Origin: Baaleninema simplex PCC 7105 | GTDB lineage: Bacteria > Cyanobacteriota > Cyanobacteriia > Cyanobacteriales > Geitlerinemataceae | Reading direction: 5' to 3' | Length of the DNA: 64,000 nucleotides | Assembly (NCBI RefSeq): GCF_000332355.1 | Contig: NZ_KB235958.1 | Span: 2,123,002 to 2,187,001 of the forward strand | Shown here: positions 48,428 to 58,099 of the stretch, in pieces | Layout: each line of letters starts with the position of its first letter | How positions within the stretch are numbered: the stretch's first letter is position 1 | Position numbers and translations under genes: made by a program | Notes under the pieces: generated by a model | Databases searched by the model: none | What the model was told of the DNA's origin: nothing | The model's input: only the letters and a program-made list of their open reading frames with translations

Positions 48428-49351
48428 ATGGACGCGCGTGAAGTTTTAGACTGCTATAACACTGGAAAAACAGATTTTAAAAGCGTCAATTTATGCAACG
48501 CCAATCTTAGCTGCGCGGAGTTGATGGGAATTCATTTGAGCGGAGCGAACTTACAAGGCGTTAACTTTGCGTTTGCTTACCTCAGTCGCAGTAAATTCGA
48601 CGGAGCCAACCTCATTCAAAGCAAACTGGCTGGAGCCAACCTCAAACAAGCCGATCTTCGTAACGCTCACCTGCGAGACGCCGACCTTCACGGAGCGATC
48701 TTACAACGGGCTGACTTGCGGCGAGCCGATCTCAGCCTCACCGTTCTCTTAGATGCGAATTTGTGTGGGGCGGATTTACGAAACGCCAACCTCAGCGGTG
48801 CCGATCTGCGCGGAGCTTGTTTGCGGGGGGCAAACCTGCGTTACGAACGTCGAATGTACGATCCGGTTAACCTGCGCGGGGCGAACCTGCGTTATGCGGA
48901 TTTGCGAGATATCGACCTGAGCTACGCTGATTTGACGCGGGCGGATTTAATGGGAGCGAACCTAGCGCGAACGAACCTGCGGGGTGTAAAACTCACCCAA
49001 GCGCGTCTGAAATGGACGAATCTGAGCTTTGCAACCCTGGTCAACGTAGAATTAAACGAAGCGGACTTGCGGGGGGCGGATCTATCGAGCGCGACAATTT
49101 CGAGCGCCCGCCTCTCTCAAGCTAGACTTCAGAAAGCAAAACTGTCTCGGGCAAATTTATCCCGAACGGATTTGAGTCGCGCCGACTTGCGGGGGGCAGA
49201 TTTACGGGAAGCGAACTTACTCGAAGCGAACCTCGTCAAAGCGAACTTGATGGAAGCTAAGCTCAACAACGCCAACCTGTTCGACGCCGATTTGAGTTTA
49301 GCGAAAACCCAAGGGGCAGACTTCACGGGAGCCACGCGCAACGACGAATAA
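48428..49351 (+). CDS. pentapeptide-repeat protein
   Basis: A 307-residue protein made almost entirely of A(D/N)LXX pentapeptide repeats (about 50 units: GANLQ, GADLR, RANLS) from residue 16 to the end, interrupted near 140-152 (YERRMYDPVN). It should fold as a right-handed quadrilateral beta-helix. Such proteins are numerous in cyanobacteria and their roles are mostly unknown. The MDAREVLDCYNTGKTDFKSV start is typical of the family. The start codon abuts a MITE and has no visible Shine-Dalgarno site. Confidence 0.92.
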   Translation: MDAREVLDCYNTGKTDFKSVNLCNANLSCAELMGIHLSGANLQGVNFAFAYLSRSKFDGANLIQSKLAGANLKQADLRNAHLRDADLHGAILQRADLRRADLSLTVLLDANLCGADLRNANLSGADLRGACLRGANLRYERRMYDPVNLRGANLRYADLRDIDLSYADLTRADLMGANLARTNLRGVKLTQARLKWTNLSFATLVNVELNEADLRGADLSSATISSARLSQARLQKAKLSRANLSRTDLSRADLRGADLREANLLEANLVKANLMEAKLNNANLFDADLSLAKTQGADFTGATRNDE

Positions 49352-49466
49352 TCGAGACCTCCGATCGAATTCTGTTATTTTGAATAAAAAGGCGATCGAG
49401 TTGGAACGCCCGTTTCGACAAGATTTCCCCGTTCCGTTCGCGACGTTCTCGGCGATATCCTCAGCT

Positions 49467-50345
49467 ATGCTGACACAACCGCAATCCGAACCCACTTGGA
49501 AAATTATTTTGCGTCTGCTGCGGTGGGACAAACCTGCCGGACGCCTGATTTTGATGCTTCCCGCACTCTGGGCGGTGGTTTTGGCAGCGCGGGGAACGCC
49601 TCCTATTCCCCTGATTGGCGTTATCGTTTTGGGAACGCTGGCCACCAGCGGCGCTGGATGTGTCGCCAACGACCTCTGGGATCGCGATATCGACCCGCAA
49701 GTCGAACGCACGAAAAGCCGTCCTCTGGCCTCTCGCGCCTTGTCAGTCAAGACAGGCATCGCGGTAGGAGTTTTGACGCTATTCTGTGCGGCGGGACTGG
49801 CGTGGTATCTCAATCCGTTTACCTTCGCATTGTGCGTGGCCGCCGTTCCGGTCATTTTGCTGTATCCGGCGGCGAAACGGGTGTTTCCGGTGCCTCAGTT
49901 GGTTCTGTCCATCGCCTGGGGATTTGCGGTGTTGATTAGCTGGAGTGCGGTCACGGGAAATTTGCAACCGGCGACGTGGTGGTTGTGGGGGGCGACGGTG
50001 TTGTGGACGCTGGGCTTCGATACGATTTATGCGATGTCCGATCGCGAGGACGATCGCAAGATTGGTATTAATTCGAGCGCCCTGTTTTTTGGGGATGCTG
50101 TGGTAGGGGCGATCGCTGTCTTTTTTGCGGGAACGGTCGCTTGTTTGGCCGCTGTCGGCGTCGCGATGGGTTTGGGATGGAGTTTCTGGGTAGCGTTAGC
50201 GGCGGCGTTTGGCGGTTGGACTTGGCAGGTGTGGCGGTTGCGACACGACGATTTACCCCGTTCGGCTTACGGGGAACTCTTCGGACAGAACGTCTGGATT
50301 GGGTTTCTGTTGCTGTTGGGGATGACGTTGGGCTGTTGGGTTTAG
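49467..50345 (+). CDS. ubiA: 4-hydroxybenzoate polyprenyltransferase (UbiA family), plastoquinone pathway
   Basis: A 292-residue integral membrane prenyltransferase. The two metal/diphosphate motifs are NDLWDRDIDPQVERTKSRPL (about 69-88) and YAMSDREDDRKIGI (about 191-204). About eight or nine membrane helices are visible. It attaches a polyprenyl chain to 4-hydroxybenzoate, which in cyanobacteria feeds plastoquinone synthesis. I choose the ATG at 49467 (MLTQPQSEPTW); the longer frame begins with TTG at 49380 and adds a non-conserved leader. Confidence 0.92.
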   Translation: MLTQPQSEPTWKIILRLLRWDKPAGRLILMLPALWAVVLAARGTPPIPLIGVIVLGTLATSGAGCVANDLWDRDIDPQVERTKSRPLASRALSVKTGIAVGVLTLFCAAGLAWYLNPFTFALCVAAVPVILLYPAAKRVFPVPQLVLSIAWGFAVLISWSAVTGNLQPATWWLWGATVLWTLGFDTIYAMSDREDDRKIGINSSALFFGDAVVGAIAVFFAGTVACLAAVGVAMGLGWSFWVALAAAFGGWTWQVWRLRHDDLPRSAYGELFGQNVWIGFLLLLGMTLGCWV

Positions 50346-50362
50346 CGGTTGGGGGCGATCGA

Positions 50363-53041
50363 TTACGCTTGTCCCGATCTCGTCATCCTAAGCCCAAGAC
50401 GGTATAAATCGGGAACTTTATATCGCTGAACTCGACCGTCAATTTCTTCGTAGACTGACAGTAAACCGACTTCGCGGGCTAAATTCACTTGTTCTTCTAA
50501 ATCCTTCAATTCTCCGGCTTCGACGGGCGATCGACCGATCGATTTGAGGCGATCGGTTAACGGTTCGAGTTCCGTGAATTCTTCTTGAATTAACGCACTC
50601 AGCGCGGCTTCTGATACTTTGGGTAACGATTCGCTCAAAGCACGGGGACGAATGAGGGTTTTATGATTCGGTTCTTTGGACTGATTTTGAGATTCTTGGG
50701 TATATTCTCTAGTTTCCCATTCTTTGGCTTCTTGGAAAAGACGCAGTAAAAAACGAGGGCTGCGCTCTTCGTTAGCATCCGTTAAGCGATTCCAAACCCA
50801 GTTTTGAGTAAATGCCGATTTCCCGCCTCGCATCCGTTCGCCAACCAAAAGATTCCAAACCTGTTTGACTTGTTCTTCTGACCAATAGTCGATATTTTCA
50901 AGAGAAGTGTTCGTGAAAATTGAGGTATCTTCGAGCGTCGATCGCACGAGATTTTTAAATGTATTCGATCGCACGGCTTGTTTGATGGCAATTTTGAAAA
51001 AGTCGGTACGATTCGACCAGGTTAAAACAATCGAACGCCCGAAAAAATGACTTTTATTGCCAAACTTTAATTGTCGCCAAATATCTTCTCGCAGTAATAT
51101 TTTAAACCGTAAATTTTGCAGGCTGTCACCAAATTCAATGACGAGAGAAAGTAAGGCTTCGATCGCCTGAGTTCGTCGTTTTCTGGCGGCGTCTCCATTG
51201 CCAAAGCTGGTGTCTAACCCATCAAACAACAGTAGAGTATTGTTACTCAGTTGACAATCGAGTTTTTGAAGCCAGTCTTGAGCCAACAATCCCAGGCGAT
51301 CGAGGGATAGCAACTCGGAGACGTATTGAATGAAATCTAATTCACTAAAAACAGTTTCTTGTGGCAATTTATTGAGGCGATCTCCCAAAATACTTTGTCT
51401 GTTTTTCTTCAGAAAATTATTGAGGCTTGAATAACAAGAAATGCAAATTTCAAGCAGCCAGAAATCTCGCCAGCTTTTAGAGAGTTTTTGAAGGTCGCGA
51501 TCGATTTCTTTAAATCCTTCTGGCGTAAGAATCCAAAACCGATCGTCTTTCAGGGGATTGGGAGACATCACTACAACGCGGGAGCGTCGATCGTCTTCTG
51601 TAATTCGACGAAAAATCGCTGTTTTCCCACTCCCTTTACGACCACGAATTAACGGAATTTCAGGACGCAGGGCGCGGTTGATAATGTCAGTCGGAACAAA
51701 GGTTTCTAGAAAATTTTGTTGATGTTCGGCCGTTCCGCTTGAAAAATTTAACTCTTCGAGAATTTGCGGTTTGAGCTGGGGTAAGTTTAACTGTTTCGAC
51801 AGACGTGCGAGCTGTTGTTCGCTGCGAGTTGGCAAGAAAAACTCGATCCACTCGGCGATCGCTTCGTAATCCTTCCAAAGATCGCGATCTCCCGAAACGC
51901 CGTCGGAGGTGGCGATAACATCGCGATAGGAGACAAAGTGGGTAATTTCGGTTTCGTCGATCGCGGGAGCATCCGGCCGTTGTTCGGTAAGGCGATCGAG
52001 CCATTGGCTAATCCATTCGATCGCTCGGTGTTGATACCGTTCGACCACTTCCGGCGCTTTGCTGGCGGGAATGGGTGATACGATAAAACGCGGTTCGGGA
52101 GCCAAATTCCCAGTACGGCGGGTTCGCGAGGCGAGTAAGGCGCGAACGAGGGCTTCTGTACCCGTTTGGGCTTGAGGATGGGGAAAAAAAGTGACGATCG
52201 CCACGTCGGCGAGGTCGAACAATAACGGCGCGTTTAGCGGTGTAATTCCAGTTCGCGCGTCGAAGAGGACGATTTCGGGTTTGAACGACAAACTCGAACT
52301 GAGGCGATCGAGCAGTTCCCGTAAAGGGTTGCTGTCTTCGCGATACCACGCCGCCGGATCGATGAAATTCAACAAGCGAGCGTAATTGGCATCGGGTTTT
52401 CCCGCCGGGAGACAATATAACTCGTCTAATTCCGACAGACGCAAAATTTGAGATTGCAGATCGGGATCTTCGCCGCGATCGAGCGCCACCAAAGACGGTA
52501 ACACCCCCTGTCCCGGTTGAATTTCGGCTTCTCGTCCGAACAACGCCGCTAAACCCGGCGCTTCTAAATCGAGATCGACACAGAGAACGGTGCGACCCCG
52601 CCGCGCTAAAATTTGCGCGGTGTAGGCTAAAGCCGTCGATCGACCGACGCCCCCCCGCAACGAGTAAAACGTGGCAACGATGGGAGGTTCGAGATCGTCG
52701 TCGAGATCGGAGGGGAAGACGACGGTTTTGGGAATGTTTTGACCTCGCGCTAAGGCTTCGGGCCACAGGGGTAAATCCTCGAGATCGCTGTCCGTGGGCA
52801 GTTTACCCGCCCACTCTCGCTCTTCTGGCGTTAGTACGTCGAGCCATTCGATTTCCAGGGTTTCGAGTCCTTTTAAGGCAATTTGACGACGCTCGATATT
52901 GGAGCGATCGGCAAAGTTGGGAGAAATCACGACAATTCGCCAACCGGAAAACGGATCGGGTTGCACGCGAATCTCCTCGATCGCGCAATTGGCCGCCTCG
53001 AGATTGGCTTTAAGACGAGTTTTAATGTCATCTCGATTCAT
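50363..53041 (-). CDS. double ATPase: ParA-like domain with variant P-loop plus second P-loop NTPase
   Basis: An 892-residue protein. Residues about 1-105 form a small domain of unknown fold. Residues about 115-390 are a MinD/ParA-like ATPase whose deviant Walker A reads SLRGGVGRSTALAY, so the P-loop lysine of KGGxGKT is replaced by Arg. VLCVDLDLEAPGLAALFG follows as usual. Residues about 430-780 are a second NTPase with a normal P-loop IRGRKGSGKTAIFRRI (about 462) and Walker B LLLFDGLDTS (about 601). I recall this combination being annotated as KGGVGR-variant and Sll1717-like ATPase. A HEPN gene lies 57 bp upstream on the same strand. I infer a possible conflict or defence module. Confidence 0.75.
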   Translation of the reverse strand: MNRDDIKTRLKANLEAANCAIEEIRVQPDPFSGWRIVVISPNFADRSNIERRQIALKGLETLEIEWLDVLTPEEREWAGKLPTDSDLEDLPLWPEALARGQNIPKTVVFPSDLDDDLEPPIVATFYSLRGGVGRSTALAYTAQILARRGRTVLCVDLDLEAPGLAALFGREAEIQPGQGVLPSLVALDRGEDPDLQSQILRLSELDELYCLPAGKPDANYARLLNFIDPAAWYREDSNPLRELLDRLSSSLSFKPEIVLFDARTGITPLNAPLLFDLADVAIVTFFPHPQAQTGTEALVRALLASRTRRTGNLAPEPRFIVSPIPASKAPEVVERYQHRAIEWISQWLDRLTEQRPDAPAIDETEITHFVSYRDVIATSDGVSGDRDLWKDYEAIAEWIEFFLPTRSEQQLARLSKQLNLPQLKPQILEELNFSSGTAEHQQNFLETFVPTDIINRALRPEIPLIRGRKGSGKTAIFRRITEDDRRSRVVVMSPNPLKDDRFWILTPEGFKEIDRDLQKLSKSWRDFWLLEICISCYSSLNNFLKKNRQSILGDRLNKLPQETVFSELDFIQYVSELLSLDRLGLLAQDWLQKLDCQLSNNTLLLFDGLDTSFGNGDAARKRRTQAIEALLSLVIEFGDSLQNLRFKILLREDIWRQLKFGNKSHFFGRSIVLTWSNRTDFFKIAIKQAVRSNTFKNLVRSTLEDTSIFTNTSLENIDYWSEEQVKQVWNLLVGERMRGGKSAFTQNWVWNRLTDANEERSPRFLLRLFQEAKEWETREYTQESQNQSKEPNHKTLIRPRALSESLPKVSEAALSALIQEEFTELEPLTDRLKSIGRSPVEAGELKDLEEQVNLAREVGLLSVYEEIDGRVQRYKVPDLYRLGLRMTRSGQA

Positions 53042-53098
53042 ACCGTCGGAATCTTCTGCTGGATACCCATCTATCTCAAACCTTCGATCGCTGTGAGA

Positions 53099-53515
53099 TT
53101 ATTTCCTTCGCGAACCTTTTCGACGCATCTGGGTTTGAAGAAAGCTGCAAAGGCTTTTCGCACCTTGTATCAAACCCTCTGTTTTTAATCCTAAATGTTG
53201 CGGGAGTTCGGTTTCATAGCGCAAACTCGTATCCCAAACATCAATATAAAACGTGCGATCGCCCCGAGAATCTCGCAAATCGTTTAACTGAAACCCACAA
53301 GCTCGCCATAAATTCCGAAGATTGTGTCCGGCTGAACCGTTGCTGGGAAAAGGCTTTCTCTGTTTTTGCAGTAACGCTTTGAGCGTACATTCAACAGCGT
53401 AGCCCGCTAAATAAACGCTGGCAACAGAGTACGGGCGATTGTGTTGCAGGCGATCGGCATCGACAAGCCTTTCTCTTGCGACGTTTAACCAATCGTCGGA
53501 GGTATGGGGACTCAT
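53099..53515 (-). CDS. HEPN-domain protein
   Basis: A 138-residue helical protein of the HEPN fold. Helix signatures WLNVARERLVDADRLQHNRP and SVYLAGYAVECTLKALLQKQ and the following GHNLRNLWRACG motif match the HEPN branch often paired with nucleotidyltransferases. The canonical ribonuclease motif R-x(4-6)-H is not evident, so RNase activity is doubtful. It is the first gene of a probable two-gene operon with the double ATPase. Confidence 0.8.
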   Translation of the reverse strand: MSPHTSDDWLNVARERLVDADRLQHNRPYSVASVYLAGYAVECTLKALLQKQRKPFPSNGSAGHNLRNLWRACGFQLNDLRDSRGDRTFYIDVWDTSLRYETELPQHLGLKTEGLIQGAKSLCSFLQTQMRRKGSRRK

Positions 53516-53587
53516 GGGAACGGGCGATCGAGTTGCCTTTGGATTCAGCCAAATTCAACCCTATTCGGACTCAATCGTTCAGATTGT

Positions 53588-54859
53588 CTATCTTAACCCA
53601 ACTTCGCGCGGCTGTAGCTGTTTTAGACGCCCTCGCAATTTCCCCAAAAACAGATCGGCTTGCTCGAACCAAAATTCGGCGTTCCAATACACGAAACAAC
53701 TGGTTTCGCACACCAACAACAATCGCTGAATTTCCTCGAGTTCTGAAGTCTCTAACTCCGACGAGTCTAACGCCGCCACCTGTTGGCTGAGTTCGTCGAT
53801 TTCTCGTAAAATTCCCTGACGGCGATCGCCCTCGTTCCAACTTTGATGGCCGCCAATCCACGATCCCCCTGTCGGTTTCAAACGAACTGGCGTAGCATTG
53901 TCCGGGGGATATTTCGTAATATATTCGCTGACTGTTGCCATCTCAATGTCGGGAAGTGCGGACACTTGATGCACTAAAGGAACGAAGGTATTTCGGAAAT
54001 ACTCGAACATCATCACGTTTCCGTTTTCACCGTCAGAAGTCGGAACGATTAACGGTGAGGTTAAAATTCCTTTTTCAGAAAACACGTGCGATCGATAGCG
54101 AATGTCGTTCAAACAGCCATCAGCGTTATGTCCGCTTTGTTGGCGAATTCCCATTTCGGTATCTCTGACAACGCACAGTATCCGTTCGGTTTCGCCGTCG
54201 GCGGTAATTTCTAACTCATGAACGCGGTTTTCGAGTTCCGGTGTCGTCCATCCCTCGGGCATTTCTAAGGCGGAAGTGGGGAGAATCAGCCACTCGTAAC
54301 CGCAGCGTTTGAGGGTTCGCACCAATTTTATCGCCTGTTGCGGCTCTCCAGTCATGCCCATTTCGGGCAGCCAAAAGCCTTTGACGTGCTTCAACGCCGC
54401 TTCGCCGAACAAATTGCCAAAAATCTGTTTCCAAGCCAGGATTTGCGCTTCCCAATCCCGTTCGGGAGTGGCGGGAAAGTAACAATGGCTGTAGGCGGTT
54501 CCTGCAAATTCGATCGCCTCGGGATAGTCTTCTAAAACCTGACGCCACAACTCGATAACGTCTCCGATGGGTTCGCCATCGACGTGAAGGTTGGCAAAGG
54601 TTCCGTTATCCGACAAGTACGCCAGTTCTTCTAACAACACGCCGGAATAGTCCACCATCATTCGCGGGCGATATCCGTCTTGACTGAGTTGTTTGGCGTA
54701 TCGAGCTGGATTTTTATAGGCTTGGGCAAACCATTGGGCGTTCCAGCCTTCTTCGGAATTGCGATCGCCGCTTAGCATTTTTTCGAGATTTCCCATTTGG
54801 CAGTTGTCGTACCAAATGGGCGGTTGGTGCATATGAAGCCAGGGAACGAAGTAAGCCAT
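53588..54859 (-). CDS. glycoside hydrolase family 57 enzyme
   Basis: A 423-residue GH57 protein (alpha-amylase / 4-alpha-glucanotransferase / branching-enzyme family). The N-terminal motif WLHMHQPPIW, the nucleophile region KGFWLPEMGMTGE with catalytic Glu (about 161) and the acid Asp region PTSDGENGNVMMFEY (about 272) are present. It is cytoplasmic and probably acts on glycogen or maltodextrins. It is shorter than branching enzymes (about 520), so the exact activity is uncertain. It lies upstream of the HEPN gene on the same strand with a 72-bp gap; a functional link is not implied. Confidence 0.9.
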   Translation of the reverse strand: MAYFVPWLHMHQPPIWYDNCQMGNLEKMLSGDRNSEEGWNAQWFAQAYKNPARYAKQLSQDGYRPRMMVDYSGVLLEELAYLSDNGTFANLHVDGEPIGDVIELWRQVLEDYPEAIEFAGTAYSHCYFPATPERDWEAQILAWKQIFGNLFGEAALKHVKGFWLPEMGMTGEPQQAIKLVRTLKRCGYEWLILPTSALEMPEGWTTPELENRVHELEITADGETERILCVVRDTEMGIRQQSGHNADGCLNDIRYRSHVFSEKGILTSPLIVPTSDGENGNVMMFEYFRNTFVPLVHQVSALPDIEMATVSEYITKYPPDNATPVRLKPTGGSWIGGHQSWNEGDRRQGILREIDELSQQVAALDSSELETSELEEIQRLLLVCETSCFVYWNAEFWFEQADLFLGKLRGRLKQLQPREVGLR

Positions 54860-55101
54860 TGTTTGTTGATATTGCGTTTTTCTTAGGTTGAGGAACTTAA
54901 AAATATTAAGCCCTATCTCTCTAAGGTAACACTCGAATGAATTCGTCGCTGTAAAACTCCGTTTTTTTAAAGAAATCGACAGGTTTTTTAGATCGAAAAA
55001 TTAACACGAGCCGCGTTCGCTCGCTGAAGTCGATCCAAAAAAAGTTAAAACCGACAGAATTTATCCCAAAAATCGTTGAAGTTCAGTTAAGTTTCTAGAA
55101 T

Positions 55102-55767
55102 TCAAGACGCGATCGCCTCGAAGTTTTCTGCTAGCCAATCCCACAACCGAGACTCGCTAAAATCTGCGATCGCGAACGCCGCACCGACATCGATTAAACC
55201 TTGAAGATCGTGGGTAGTTGCCATTCCGACGGTCGTTAAACCGGCAGCGACTGCACTGCGGATTCCCGAAGGGGTATCTTCAAAGACGATCGCCTCGTTA
55301 GGGGATAGCGAAAGCCGCTCTAAGGCAAGCTGATAGGGAGCGGGATCGGGTTTTCCAAACGCGGCGTCTTCGGCGAGAACCACAGTATCGAAACGGTTGC
55401 TGAGATTTAACGCAGCCAACATAAACTCGGCGTTGGAACGCGGTGCGTTAGTAACGACGGCAGTGACGAGCGATCGCGCTTCGATCCACTCTAGCAGGCG
55501 ATCGAGTCCCGGCAGGCGATCGAGCGTGACGCCATCCTCACGAAATCGCGCTTCTTTGGCTTCTGCAATTTTCAACCCTTCTTCAAATGGAAGTCTTGCT
55601 AGAACATCGCGCACGATCGCTTGATTTTCGCGGCCGCTGATGCGAGTTTGATAGAATTCACGATCGATCTCGATGCCCAATTCTCGCAAGATATCTTGCC
55701 AAATAGCAAAATGGCGAACGTCAGTATCGACCAAAGTTCCGTCTAAATCGAACAAAATCGCTTTCAT
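55102..55767 (-). CDS. HAD-superfamily phosphatase / phosphoglucomutase-like
   Basis: A 221-residue HAD hydrolase. Motif I FDLDGTLVDTD (6-16), motif II VVTNAPRSN (about 104-112), motif III Lys in FGKPDPAPY and motif IV VFEDTPSGIRSA are all present. A cap domain lies between motifs I and II. The pattern matches the GPH/beta-phosphoglucomutase group. The substrate is not predictable from sequence. Confidence 0.9.
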   Translation of the reverse strand: MKAILFDLDGTLVDTDVRHFAIWQDILRELGIEIDREFYQTRISGRENQAIVRDVLARLPFEEGLKIAEAKEARFREDGVTLDRLPGLDRLLEWIEARSLVTAVVTNAPRSNAEFMLAALNLSNRFDTVVLAEDAAFGKPDPAPYQLALERLSLSPNEAIVFEDTPSGIRSAVAAGLTTVGMATTHDLQGLIDVGAAFAIADFSESRLWDWLAENFEAIAS

Positions 55768-56042
55768 CGGCGATCGCTCCTCTCCTCTCTGTTTTTATCG
55801 GTCAGATCGCGTCACTTAACGTTGACGGAGATCGATTGCATCCGTCAAGCCTTTGGGGGGTCTCTTCCTTAAACTTATAAACTCGTCCCCTGCGATCGTC
55901 GAACCACGCGACGAACGAGGTGTGAGGTTAACAAAAAGTTAAGAGATTCGTTAAACTGAAGATCTATCTGTCAAGATCGAGATGTTAACCATTGGGTGCG
56001 ACATCTCCACAACACCCTAACGATTGGAGGTGGTAGCAATAC

Positions 56043-57080
56043 ATGACCGCACAGCAGCCAGACTTACAACAACTTTTAGGCGATCGCGCCTACGATGCAG
56101 TTAAAAAGCACGTCCAACGAACGCTCAAATACGAATCTGACGTTCTCAAAGATCGCGATCCCGAAGCCTTACACCAGATGCGCGTGGGAATGCGACGGTT
56201 GCGATCGGACGTGACGGGTTTCGAGGCCGCCATCGAACTCCCAAAAGCCGCACAAAATAAACCGATCGGTAAAATTTCTCGGACGCTGGGAAAACTGCGA
56301 GATATCGATGTAATGCAGGAAGCGTTAGTCGAACGATACCAGCCAAATTTACCGAAGAAAGAGCGATCGAAAATCGAACCGGCGATCGCGACCCTAACCG
56401 AACAGCGAAAAGCTGCTTTAGCGGAAGTGCGCGAACTCCTCAAGGGGAAAAAGTATCAAAAATTCAAGAAAGCCGTCACTAAATGGCTCGATCGACCTCA
56501 GTACCGCGTCTATTCTCAAATGGCGGTCGGCGACGTTCTCCCCGATATTTTACTTCCCAGTATCAGCCGTGTTCTTCTCGATCCGGGGTGGTGGGTTGGT
56601 TTCTCAAAAACCCCGGACAACGGCCGTCGTCCGACCTTAAGTAGTGCAGAAGTCGAAGCCATTATTGCCAACGAAGGTTACATTTTACACGAGCTTCGCA
56701 AGCAAGCCAAACGAGTTCGCTATTTGATGAATTCCTTCGCCGACCTTTACGGCCCCACCTATCAAACCTATCTTGAAGACATGAGGGAACTTCAGGAGGT
56801 GCTGGGTAACATTCAAGATAGTTGCGTGATGGGTGAGTTTCTCAGCAAAGTTTTTCACTGCGATTTGAAGCGAGAAACGCCGAAATTTGCAGAATTGCTC
56901 GAACAAACCCGTTTCGAGTCTTGGCAACGGTGGCAAGTGTTGCAAGGACGCTATTTAAACCCTCAAATTCGCCAGAATTTCCATCGCGAAATTTTACGAG
57001 GTATCGAACGTATTGCGATCGCCTCTACTGAAGTCGAACCGAACGAAAAAAATCCGGTTTCAGCTCAAAGTTTGGGTTAA
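56043..57080 (+). CDS. CHAD-domain protein
   Basis: A 345-residue helical protein with a CHAD domain. Conserved histidines and basic residues appear in ALHQMRVGMRRLRSD (about 40-54) and LHELRKQAKRVRYLMNSF (about 216-233). CHAD domains bind polyphosphate and often localise to granules. The window also has a ppx gene 10 kb away, but no linkage is shown. GGAGGTGG upstream of the ATG is a strong ribosome-binding site. No adjacent CYTH phosphatase gene. Confidence 0.9.
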   Translation: MTAQQPDLQQLLGDRAYDAVKKHVQRTLKYESDVLKDRDPEALHQMRVGMRRLRSDVTGFEAAIELPKAAQNKPIGKISRTLGKLRDIDVMQEALVERYQPNLPKKERSKIEPAIATLTEQRKAALAEVRELLKGKKYQKFKKAVTKWLDRPQYRVYSQMAVGDVLPDILLPSISRVLLDPGWWVGFSKTPDNGRRPTLSSAEVEAIIANEGYILHELRKQAKRVRYLMNSFADLYGPTYQTYLEDMRELQEVLGNIQDSCVMGEFLSKVFHCDLKRETPKFAELLEQTRFESWQRWQVLQGRYLNPQIRQNFHREILRGIERIAIASTEVEPNEKNPVSAQSLG

Positions 57081-57130
57081 AACGTTAGTTTTGACCCATG
57101 ATTTTGGGTCTAAAGCCCCGCCCCTTCGAC

Positions 57131-57288
57131 TTAGCTCAGGGCAAGCCTTCTAGGGCGGCTTTTCTTTAGTTTGCGAATCAACTCTCGCAATACATCGTTT
57201 TGAGTCCTGCTTGTTTTTTTCGCAGTGTTCAACAAGCCAATCGTACTCGTCCTCAGAGCATCTAACTGTCAGTTTTTTATGCCGTCAT
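57131..57288 (-). pseudogene. decayed small RHH-like gene divergent from tnpB
   Basis: On the minus strand, three joined pieces read MTA, then KKLTVRCSEDEYDWLVEHC, then TSRTQNDVLRELIRKLKKSR before a stop at 57131. Two one-base insertions break the frame: one beside an A6 run near the start, one in an A7 run in the middle. The pattern resembles a ribbon-helix-helix-type regulator of about 50 residues encoded divergently from tnpB. I infer an accessory gene of the same IS element. Confidence 0.55.
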
Positions 57289-57317
57289 TTTGCCGTCACT
57301 CGTGTTGAAATACTAAC

Positions 57318-58099
57318 ATGAAGACGCTAAAGTTCAAGTTCTACAACCACAAGGCGACCGGGTGTATCAGTTCGGGAAGTCCAGAGATATTGAGGGCAAG
57401 GTGAAAACCGTGACCATCAAACACACACCCCTGGGGGAGATGTTCATGTTCGTCACGGTGGAAACCGCTTCTGAGTCAGTCATTAAAGTCGAGACGGGTA
57501 AGACCGCTGGCTTTGATTTTGGACTGAAGCAATTCCTCTCCACATCTGAAGGCTTCAACATTGATGCACCGTTGTTCTTCAAGCAGTCTCTCAACGAGAT
57601 TCAGAAGGCTAACCGGGAACTGTCCAGGAAACAGAAGGGGTCGAACAACCGGGAACGTGCCCGAAAGAATCTGGCCCGCCGCCATGAGGACATCTCCCAC
57701 AAGCGAGAAGACTGGTTCTGGAAATTGGCTCATCGGTTGACTGACCAGTTTGATGTTCTCTATTTTGAGACGTTGAACCTGAAAGGGATGCAACGGCTAT
57801 GGGGGAGGAAGGTATCAGACCTGGGGTTCCGAACATTTCTGTCGATTCTGGAATGGGTGGCGCAGAAGAAGGGGAAGTCGGTCTTTTATATCGATCGATG
57901 GTTCCCCTCCAGTAAAACCTGTTCCTGCTGTGGTCATGTCCTGGATGAGTTGGATTTAAGTGTCCGACGGTGGCGGTGTCCCTCTTGCGGGTCAGAGAAT
58001 GACCGGGATGAAAATGCTGCTATCAATATCAAACAGGTTGGGGCATCAACCTGTGGGTTAGGCGATGTAAGACGGGCTACGCCTGCTGTTGCTGCTTGA
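57318..58099 (+). pseudogene. tnpB: tnpB of an IS200/IS605-family element, internally deleted
   Basis: The first 12 codons (MKTLKFKFYNHK from 57318) are a normal TnpB start. They are followed directly, in another frame, by VYQFGKSRDIEGKVKTVTIK from about 57362, which normally lies about 100 residues further in. The remaining 245 codons are open and include the RuvC-like catalytic acids in FDFGLKQF, YFETLNLKGM and ENDRDENAAINI, and the zinc finger CSCCGHV..CPSCGSE. TnpB is the RNA-guided nuclease of these elements. The deletion removes much of the guide-RNA-binding N-terminal region, so it should be inactive. Confidence 0.85.
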
